Position numbers and translations under genes: made by a program
NCBI GenBank assembly: GCA_035254305.1
Contig: DATFAS010000174.1
Coordinates: forward strand, 1 to 10,095
Length of the DNA: 10,095 nt
Origin: DATFAS01 sp035254305
GTDB lineage: Bacteria > Bacillota > Bacilli > Aneurinibacillales > RAOX-1
Direction: 5' to 3'
Part shown: positions 1 to 5,433 of the stretch, piece by piece
How the letters are laid out: every line of letters begins with the position of its first letter
Position numbering within the stretch: position 1 is the stretch's first letter
Notes under the pieces: model-generated
Seen by the model: the letters and a program-made list of their open reading frames with translations, nothing else
Database searches by the model: none
What the model was told of the DNA's origin: nothing

Positions 1-77
1 TATTATATCACAATATCAAATTTTCTCAATTTTATTTTCAAAATTTATTTTAGAAGCAATATAATAATTTCTAAATT

Positions 78-112
78 TTGTCACTCTTTTTATAAAGAAA
101 TACCTGTATAAT
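78..112 (+). promoter_or_regulatory. Weak candidate promoter for acuBC
   Basis: A perfect TATAAT lies at 107-112, about 50 bases before acuB. The only -35-like hexamer nearby, TTGTCA at 78-83, is 23 bp away, too far for standard sigma-A spacing, so the -35 is poor or the real promoter lies off the left edge. The 163 bases before acuB are extremely A+T rich and contain no CG dinucleotide, so no canonical CcpA cre site (which has a central CG) is present. A weak A+T-only inverted repeat, TTTAGAA at 49-55 with TTCTAAA at 69-75, is also seen. Confidence 0.3.
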
Positions 113-147
113 TAAAAAATAGATTCCATTATTTCTCAAAAAGATTG

Positions 148-153
148 AGGGGG
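148..153 (+). promoter_or_regulatory. Ribosome binding site that fixes the acuB start
   Basis: AGGGGG at 148-153 lies 10 bases before the ATG at 164 but only 1 base before the in-frame TTG at 155. The spacing excludes the TTG and supports the ATG, which also gives exactly the 214 residues I remember for B. subtilis AcuB. Confidence 0.75.
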
Positions 154-163
154 ATTGAATCAA

Positions 164-808
164 ATGTTGGTTGAAGATATTATGAATCGCAATGTCATTA
201 CCATTAAGCCAAATGATACAATACGAATTGCTATGCTTATTACTGCACAGCACCGTATTAGACATTTACCTGTAATGGATCATAATGGAGAATTAGTTGG
301 GATCATTTCTGATCGTGATTTACGGGATGCATGCCCATCGAAGTTAGATACTCATCAAGATGAGGAGTTATACAACAGACCTGTCTATGAAATCATGCAT
401 AAGAATGTCATCACTGGACACCCTCTAGATTTCGTAGAAGAAGCTGCCTTTTCTCTATATGAGAATCGAATTGGCTGCTTGCCTATTGTAGATCAAGATG
501 GACTGAAAGGAATACTTACGGAATCAGATATTTTATACACATTGGTAGAATTAATGGGAGTTCAATACCCTAGTTCACATATTGAAATAGATGTGCCAGA
601 TCAAGCGGGAGTACTAGCAGATGTGTCTTCCATTTTCAAAAGTAATCACTTAAGCGTCAATAGCGTACTTGTTTTCCCCGGCCAAAATCTTGGACGCAAA
701 AATCTTGTCTTCCGGGCGCAAACCATCGATACTCGTCGGCTAAAGAACGATCTAGAAAACGCAGGTTTTAAAGTGATTTGGCCCAAGGAACCGGGGGAAG
801 AGCTATGA
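164..808 (+). CDS. acuB: AcuB: CBS-pair and ACT domain regulatory protein of acetoin/acetate metabolism
   Basis: A 214-residue cytoplasmic protein. Two CBS domains cover about residues 1-56 (R-H-L-P-V, then V-G-I-I-S-D-R-D) and 74-131 (G-C-L-P-I-V-D, then G-I-L-T-E-S-D). An ACT domain spans about 137-207, opening I-E-I-D-V-P-D-Q-A-G-V-L. CBS pairs usually bind adenine nucleotides and ACT domains small ligands such as amino acids; the ligand here is unknown. AcuB was named from the B. subtilis acuABC locus needed for acetoin and butanediol use, but its biochemical role is poorly defined. The start is the ATG at 164. The stop overlaps the acuC start as ATGA, implying translational coupling. No acuA (acetyltransferase) is visible; it could lie off the left edge or elsewhere. 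Identification rests on length, domain order and remembered similarity to B. subtilis AcuB. Confidence 0.93.
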   Translation: MLVEDIMNRNVITIKPNDTIRIAMLITAQHRIRHLPVMDHNGELVGIISDRDLRDACPSKLDTHQDEELYNRPVYEIMHKNVITGHPLDFVEEAAFSLYENRIGCLPIVDQDGLKGILTESDILYTLVELMGVQYPSSHIEIDVPDQAGVLADVSSIFKSNHLSVNSVLVFPGQNLGRKNLVFRAQTIDTRRLKNDLENAGFKVIWPKEPGEEL

Positions 809-1962
809 AATCTCAATCTCGTTTTATTTACAGCAATAAATTCCAACAATATAAATTCCATGATGAACATCCTTTCAACCAAAAAAGATTAGAGTTAACT
901 TATGATTTAATTCAATCATTAAACCTAATTGAACCGGAGCATCTTGTTGAACCCAGGTATGCAACAGATGAAGAGCTAACACTCGTTCATGATCCTAATT
1001 ACGTGATGGCCGTGAAGGCCTGTGGGGAGGCTGGGGTTGCCCTCCCTGTTGCAGCAAGTTATGGGATAGGTACAGAAGATGTCCCAGCTTTCTTAGGAAT
1101 GCATGAAGCAACCTCTCTCATCGTTGGCGGTACCCTACGATCAGCTGAGCTTGTAATGGAAGGTATTTGTGACCATGCAGTCAATTTATCCGGTGGGCTT
1201 CACCATGGATTTCGTGGTAGAGCCTCTGGATTTTGTATTTATAACGATTGTTCGGTTGTAATCGCTTTCCTCCGGAAATATTATGATGCTCGGGTTCTCT
1301 ATGTCGATACGGATGCCCATCACGGCGATGGAGTTCAATGGGCCTTCTACGACGATCCGAATGTACTTACTTTATCCTTTCATGAAACAGGGAAATATCT
1401 ATTCCCAGGAACCGGTAATGTAACAGAACGAGGAGATGGACAAGGATACGGATATAGTACGAATGTTCCATTAGATGCCTTTACAGAAGATGAATCCTAT
1501 CTAGACGCCTATCGTGAAATCACTTCAAAGATTGCCAAGGGATTTAAACCTGATGTGATTGTGACTCAGAATGGCTGTGATAGCCATTTCCTAGATCCTC
1601 TTACCCATATGTCTTGTTCCATGGAAATTTTCCGTCAGATTCCGAAGCATATTCATGAGCTGGCTCATGAATTTTGCGATGGTCGTTTGATTGCCACAGG
1701 CGGAGGGGGCTATGATATATGGAGAGTAGTCCCAAGGGCATGGACATTACTTTGGGCTGAGCTTTCTGGAAATCCAATCACTGAGGAATGCCAAGTCCCT
1801 AGAGAGTGGTTATCGAAATGGCAACCGGAAAGCCCCATCCCATTAGTTGGAAGTATGCTAGACCCAAAGGAATATCTCCCTGTTATTCCAAGACGGCCTG
1901 AGATCACCAGCAAAAATAAATTAACACTAGAAAAGGCATTATTATACATCCCACATTGTTAG
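805..1962 (+). CDS. acuC: AcuC: class I HDAC-like protein deacetylase
   Basis: A 385-residue zinc hydrolase of the arginase/deacetylase fold that, in B. subtilis, removes acetyl groups from acetyl-CoA synthetase and so reactivates it. The whole HDAC active site is visible: G-G-L-H-H-G at 130-135 (H133, H134), zinc ligands D170 and H172 in D-T-D-A-H-H-G-D-G, the third ligand D259 in N-G-C-D-S, and the transition-state tyrosine Y303 in G-G-G-G-Y. The enzyme should therefore be active. An in-frame TTG at 778 would give 394 residues, but the ATG at 805 has GGGGGAAG just upstream (793-800), overlaps the acuB stop, and starts where I remember B. subtilis AcuC starting. It forms an operon with acuB and is followed by a bidirectional terminator. 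The substrate synthetase gene (acsA) is not in the window. Confidence 0.95.
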   Translation: MKSQSRFIYSNKFQQYKFHDEHPFNQKRLELTYDLIQSLNLIEPEHLVEPRYATDEELTLVHDPNYVMAVKACGEAGVALPVAASYGIGTEDVPAFLGMHEATSLIVGGTLRSAELVMEGICDHAVNLSGGLHHGFRGRASGFCIYNDCSVVIAFLRKYYDARVLYVDTDAHHGDGVQWAFYDDPNVLTLSFHETGKYLFPGTGNVTERGDGQGYGYSTNVPLDAFTEDESYLDAYREITSKIAKGFKPDVIVTQNGCDSHFLDPLTHMSCSMEIFRQIPKHIHELAHEFCDGRLIATGGGGYDIWRVVPRAWTLLWAELSGNPITEECQVPREWLSKWQPESPIPLVGSMLDPKEYLPVIPRRPEITSKNKLTLEKALLYIPHC

Positions 1963-2010
1963 TAAAGAAATCTAGTTTCACCTGCGCTAAGATGTGAATA
2001 ATCACAAGAA

Positions 2011-2047
2011 AGAAGGGAATCCCTCTATACCAGAGTGATTCCCTTCT
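2011..2047. terminator. Bidirectional hairpin terminator between acuC and mtnN
   Basis: A perfect 11-bp stem pairs AGAAGGGAATC at 2011-2021 with GATTCCCTTCT at 2037-2047. After one mismatch it continues with CTCT (2023-2026) and AGAG (2032-2035) around a 5-base loop. It sits between two convergent genes. U-tracts are modest on both sides (CTTAATTT rightward, TTCTTG leftward), so it is a plausible but not ideal intrinsic terminator for both. Confidence 0.75.
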
Positions 2048-2053
2048 CTTAAT

Positions 2054-2743
2054 TTATAAATTTCCAAGCATTCTGGATACGATCTCATAGGATCTTTGGG
2101 ATGCTAATTTTGTAAACTCCGGAAAATTGATATGAGCCGAACCATCCGCTTTATCTGACATAGACCTGACAATAACGAAAGGCACCTCAAACATATCGCA
2201 CACCTGTGCTACCGCTGCCCCTTCCATTTCTGTACAGTCACCGTGTAGATCTTCATGAAGAGATTTCACGACTTGTCGGTCCGCTATAAATTGATCCCCC
2301 GAAAGAATTCTTCCAGTTATAGATTTTCCCTCAATTACCTTCGAACTCGCCTGAACAGCTAGTTCAATTAATTTGGGGTCAGCGTTAAAAATTGACTTAT
2401 TAGAAAAGGGAATCTCCCCTCTCTGAAAGCCAAGTGCTGTCGCATCCATATCGTGGTGCCCACAATCATTGGAAACAACAATATCTCCAATTTCAAGTAT
2501 AGGATTTAACGCTCCAGCAACCCCTGTAAAAATAACTTTATCTACCTTAAAATTGTCAATAAGAATTTGTGTACATACACTTGCATTCACTTTCCCAACT
2601 CCGGACTTGCATAAAACAACATCTTTCCCGTAAAACTTACCGGAATAGAATGTTATGCCTGCTTTCACAGACTCCTGTGTGGATGAGAGTCCTTGCTTGA
2701 AACGTACGATTTCTTCATCCATTGCACCTATAATACCAATCAT
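2054..2743 (-). CDS. mtnN: 5'-methylthioadenosine/S-adenosylhomocysteine nucleosidase
   Basis: A 229-residue cytoplasmic purine nucleosidase of the PNP/UDP phosphorylase family. It cleaves adenine from methylthioadenosine and S-adenosylhomocysteine, feeding methionine salvage and the activated methyl cycle. The opening I-G-I-I-G-A-M-D-E-E carries catalytic E11 (E12 in E. coli numbering). T-E-M-E-G-A-A places E174, and R-S-M-S-D places the catalytic acid D197; both match E. coli numbering exactly. Length is typical. GGGAG (2752-2756 on this strand) lies 8 bases before the ATG. It starts 22 bp after the ccpA stop with no terminator between, so it is probably the second gene of a ccpA-mtnN transcript. 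In B. subtilis the motP-motS sodium channel genes follow ccpA (from memory), so this neighbour differs. Confidence 0.96.
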   Translation of the reverse strand: MIGIIGAMDEEIVRFKQGLSSTQESVKAGITFYSGKFYGKDVVLCKSGVGKVNASVCTQILIDNFKVDKVIFTGVAGALNPILEIGDIVVSNDCGHHDMDATALGFQRGEIPFSNKSIFNADPKLIELAVQASSKVIEGKSITGRILSGDQFIADRQVVKSLHEDLHGDCTEMEGAAVAQVCDMFEVPFVIVRSMSDKADGSAHINFPEFTKLASQRSYEIVSRMLGNL

Positions 2744-2765
2744 AGAAAAAACTCCCTTTCCTCAC

Positions 2766-3779
2766 CTACAACGAATCAATTGTCTTCGTTGATTGTCTTT
2801 CTTCAATACGGTGGGGTAAAACAACAATATGGTCTTCTACTTTTTCGTTATTCATATATTTAGTTAATAAACGCATCGCTACTGCCCCAATATCATACAT
2901 TGGCTGAACCACGGTAGTTAATCTAGGGCGCACCATTTCTGCTAAGCGAATGTTATCATATCCAATAACTTCCACATCTTCTGGCACATTCATACCTAAG
3001 TCTTGAATACCATGGATAACACCAACTGCCATTTCATCACTTGCTGCAAAAATTGCTGTTGGACGTTCTGGAAGCTGCATGAACTTCTGTGCTGCTGCCA
3101 ATCCAGATTCATAAGTAAAATCCCCTCCAAGCACATACTCTTCCCGGAAAGGAATGTTCTGGTCATTCAATGCATTCCGATAGCCTTCAAATCGTTCTAA
3201 TCCTCCCAGCGGATCAACGAAAGGTCCCGTTACCATCGCCACCCTACTATGACCACCTGAGATTAAACGCATGGTTGCATCATATCCACCACTTATATGA
3301 TCGATATTTACAGAAGGATGTTCACCAGACTTTTCTTTGGTGCCAGCAAGCACTACGGGAACCGACGAAGTATTAAACACCTGGATATGCTCATCCGTAA
3401 TCTCCTGCCCCATAAAGACAATACCATCCACTTGTTTTTCCAACAAAGTGTTAATAAGATGAACTTCCTTTTCTACACGCTGATCAGAATCACAAAGAAT
3501 AATGTTATATTTATACATACTTGCAATATCATCAATCCCCCGAGCTAATTCAGCAAAAAACGCATTGGCAATATCTGGAATAACAACTCCAACAGTGGTT
3601 GTTTTTTTACTTGCTAATCCTCTCGCCACAGCATTTGGTCGATATCCTAGCCTCTCTATAGCTCCTAATACTTTTTTGCGTGTTGTCGGTTTCACATTTG
3701 GATTTCCATTAACTACCCGAGACACGGTAGCCATTGAGACCCCTGCTTCCCTAGCCACATCATAAATTGTAATTGGCAT
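2766..3779 (-). CDS. ccpA: CcpA: catabolite control protein A (LacI/GalR family)
   Basis: A 337-residue cytoplasmic transcription regulator, the global carbon catabolite repressor/activator of Bacillota, which binds cre sites when complexed with HPr phosphorylated on serine 46. The N-terminal helix-turn-helix covers about residues 3-22 (T-I-Y-D-V-A-R-E-A-G-V-S-M-A-T-V-S-R-V-V), followed by the hinge Y-R-P-N-A-V-A-R-G-L-A-S-K-K at 46-59 and the periplasmic-binding-like core from about 61. This region is nearly identical to remembered B. subtilis CcpA, as is the end (V-V-Q-P, D-I-G-A-V-A-M-R-L-L, H-R-I-E), which separates it from sugar-specific LacI relatives. The start has a strong AGGAGG (3787-3792) 7 bases upstream. 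It lies downstream of aroA but has its own candidate promoter and a long leader. Confidence 0.96.
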   Translation of the reverse strand: MPITIYDVAREAGVSMATVSRVVNGNPNVKPTTRKKVLGAIERLGYRPNAVARGLASKKTTTVGVVIPDIANAFFAELARGIDDIASMYKYNIILCDSDQRVEKEVHLINTLLEKQVDGIVFMGQEITDEHIQVFNTSSVPVVLAGTKEKSGEHPSVNIDHISGGYDATMRLISGGHSRVAMVTGPFVDPLGGLERFEGYRNALNDQNIPFREEYVLGGDFTYESGLAAAQKFMQLPERPTAIFAASDEMAVGVIHGIQDLGMNVPEDVEVIGYDNIRLAEMVRPRLTTVVQPMYDIGAVAMRLLTKYMNNEKVEDHIVVLPHRIEERQSTKTIDSL

Positions 3780-3951
3780 GAATCATCCTCCTATAATCAT
3801 TTAAGAAAACCCTTTAAAGTAAACGATCCGAACGTACCACTCGAAGACTATCATGAATTCCTATTTACATGCTTCAAACATAGAAATCTTAGCCCATACT
3901 TTTATATCGTGTATCCAAAATTTGGTTTTCATATTTTCATAATTTATTGCT

Positions 3952-3980
3952 ATCATACGACATATTTCGCCTTCAGGCAA
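3952..3980 (-). promoter_or_regulatory. Candidate sigma-A promoter of ccpA
   Basis: On the minus strand TTGCCT (3975-3980) and TATGAT (3952-3957) are separated by exactly 17 bp. The -10 matches 5 of 6 and the -35 matches 4 of 6 consensus positions. Transcription would begin near 3945, leaving a leader of about 165 bases before the ccpA start. Confidence 0.5.
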
Positions 3981-4071
3981 TTCATTTCCCTTAGTTTTTG
4001 TCAATTTCTCATGAGTAATATTACAAATCTGTTTCTTTAGTTTCTGCGAATAAATGTATTATCATTCCCAA

Positions 4072-4118
4072 AGAAAAAGGGCAATCAGAAGTTGAATGGT
4101 ATCAACATTTGATTGCCC
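4072..4118 (-). terminator. Intrinsic terminator of aroA
   Basis: Downstream of the aroA stop, GGGCAATCA (4079-4087) pairs with TGATTGCCC (4110-4118). After a 3-base internal loop the stem continues with GTTGA (4091-4095) and TCAAC (4102-4106). Read on the minus strand the hairpin ends in CCC followed by TTTTTCTTT, a good U-tract. It separates aroA from ccpA transcriptionally. Confidence 0.88.
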
Positions 4119-4137
4119 CATGTATTGGTTTTTGTTC

Positions 4138-5217
4138 TTAAATTGTAGAAAGCTTCGTTCCTCTTAGCTGCGTGACAAACTCGTTAAACTGCGGGATACT
4201 AATTTGTTGTTTAGCATCCGAAAGAGCTGTTTCAGGATCTGGATGAACCTCAACCATCACACCATCAGCACCAATTGCAACGGCTGCTCTAGCGGTTGGT
4301 AATAATAAGTCACGACGTCCTGTAGAGTGTGTGACATCAACGAATACAGGCAAGTGGGTTTCTTGCTTTAGAATAGGTACCGCTGAAATATCTAACGTAT
4401 TACGTGTTGCCTTCTCATATGTCCGAATCCCACGCTCACAAAGCATAACATTCTCATTTCCACTTGAAACAATATATTCAGCAGCATAAATAAATTCTTC
4501 GATTGTTGCAGCTAATCCACGCTTAAGTAAAACGGGTTTATTTGCTCTTCCAGCCGCCTTCAATAGATCGAAGTTCTGCATGTTACGCGCACCAATTTGG
4601 ATGACATCTAAATATTCACATGCCATTTCAATATCGGATGGGCTAACGATTTCGCTGATTACCTTTAAACCGAATTCATCTCCTACCTTACGTAAGATCT
4701 CTAATCCTTCCACACCTAAACCTTGGAAATCATAAGGAGAGGTACGTGGTTTATAAGCTCCACCGCGCATAATGGTGACACCCTGTGCTTTAAGTGCAAT
4801 AGCAACCTCACGAACCTGTTGATAGCTTTCAACTGAACAAGGGCCTGCAATCAGCAGTGGCTGCCCTGCCTTACCAACCTTAACATCACCTAGTTCAACA
4901 ACAGTATCTTCCATCTTCCTTTTACGACTAACAAGAAGTGTTTTCTTATTCGAATCCTGCTGAAGGTCTAGACAGGCCTTAAAGATTTGTTTAAACAAAT
5001 GTTGAACCGTACTGTCGGTGAAAGGCCCCTTGTTATTTTGAACCAGAAGATTCAACATATGACGCTCACGCTCGGGATCAAACTTGTTTGTTCCTTGCTT
5101 CAACTTAACAAGTCCAATCTCTTTGGATAGCTCTGCTCTCTTGTTTAGAAGGTTAAGTAACTGTATATTAATGTCGTCTAAATCTGATCTCAATTTCTCT
5201 AACTGCTCGTTACTCAT
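4138..5217 (-). CDS. aroA: AroA: bifunctional chorismate mutase/DAHP synthase
   Basis: A 359-residue fusion enzyme named as in Bacillus (not the E. coli aroA, which is EPSP synthase). Residues 1-90 are an AroQ-type chorismate mutase with R10, R27, K38, D47, R50 and E51 lining up one position before the E. coli active-site residues. Residues about 105-350 are a type I-beta DAHP synthase joining phosphoenolpyruvate and erythrose 4-phosphate; metal ligands appear as C127 (G-P-C-S-V-E-S), H297 (D-V-T-H-S), E323 (E-V-H-P-D-P) and D334 (L-S-D). The mutase domain in this family mediates feedback inhibition by chorismate/prephenate. The frame extends to an ATG at 5265, but that codon lies between the -10 and -35 elements; the ATG at 5217, preceded by GAGGTGGAG, is the start and matches the Bacillus N-terminus M-S-N. 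Confidence 0.96.
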   Translation of the reverse strand: MSNEQLEKLRSDLDDINIQLLNLLNKRAELSKEIGLVKLKQGTNKFDPERERHMLNLLVQNNKGPFTDSTVQHLFKQIFKACLDLQQDSNKKTLLVSRKRKMEDTVVELGDVKVGKAGQPLLIAGPCSVESYQQVREVAIALKAQGVTIMRGGAYKPRTSPYDFQGLGVEGLEILRKVGDEFGLKVISEIVSPSDIEMACEYLDVIQIGARNMQNFDLLKAAGRANKPVLLKRGLAATIEEFIYAAEYIVSSGNENVMLCERGIRTYEKATRNTLDISAVPILKQETHLPVFVDVTHSTGRRDLLLPTARAAVAIGADGVMVEVHPDPETALSDAKQQISIPQFNEFVTQLRGTKLSTI

Positions 5218-5247
5218 CTCTCCACCTCGCCTTTTTATAATTATCGT

Positions 5248-5276
5248 ATTATAACGTATTCTCAATTTTTTGTCAG
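5248..5276 (-). promoter_or_regulatory. Sigma-A promoter of aroA
   Basis: On the minus strand CTGACA (5271-5276) and a perfect TATAAT (5248-5253) are 17 bp apart. Transcription would start near 5241, giving a leader of about 24 bases to the ATG at 5217. There is no room for a long attenuator, so control of this gene is probably mainly feedback inhibition of the enzyme or a DNA-binding regulator. Confidence 0.82.
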
Positions 5277-5418
5277 TAGCCTTACAACAGCATACTTTTA
5301 TTATGTATATTAAAGTGATTCCCTTTTTCCTTTGAGAACATCAATTTCTATTCTAACTTAAATGAAAAGAAGGTTTTTGTAGAACAATGCCGAATTACAC
5401 AATCAATAATAACTATTG

Positions 5419-5424
5419 AAGGGA
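5419..5424 (+). promoter_or_regulatory. Ribosome binding site that fixes the TTG start of the FtsA-like gene
   Basis: AAGGGA at 5419-5424 lies 9 bases before the TTG at 5434. The upstream in-frame TTG at 5416 has no Shine-Dalgarno sequence before it, and choosing it would put this site inside the coding region. No convincing sigma-A promoter was found in the 216 bp separating this gene from aroA; TTGAGA at 5332-5337 has only a weak -10 (TAACTT at 5354-5359). Confidence 0.65.
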
Positions 5425-5433
5425 CTGTCACGC

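Larger units (their letters stand above)
3780..4137 (-). other. ccpA-aroA intergenic region with ccpA leader
   Basis: This 358-bp stretch has no credible gene. It holds the aroA terminator, the candidate ccpA promoter and, if that promoter is right, a ccpA 5' leader of roughly 165 bases. Within the leader are a short palindrome, CCAAAATTTGG at 3915-3925, and a poor cre-like 14-mer centred on CG at 3824-3825 (3818-3831) that matches about 7 of 10 fixed consensus positions on either strand. A further TTGACA on this strand (3999-4004) has no matching -10 at standard spacing. No recognised riboswitch or T-box motif was seen. Confidence 0.6.

Noticed and set aside
3003..3765. Several overlapping plus-strand open frames opposite ccpA
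   Set aside because: All lie antisense to ccpA, lack ribosome binding sites and show no recognisable domains.
3818..3831. cre-like 14-mer in the ccpA leader
   Set aside because: Only about 7 of 10 fixed consensus positions match on either strand and the flanking TG/CA dyad is broken, so it is kept as a remark and not annotated as a CcpA site.
3999..4004. Perfect minus-strand TTGACA as a second ccpA promoter
   Set aside because: No -10-like hexamer lies 16-18 bp downstream; the spaced position holds ATTGCC/TTGCCT, which instead serves as the -35 of the better candidate.
5218..5265. Upstream ATG extending AroA by 16 residues
   Set aside because: This codon lies between the -35 and -10 elements of the aroA promoter and would not be in the transcript; the extension is also absent from the Bacillus protein as remembered.
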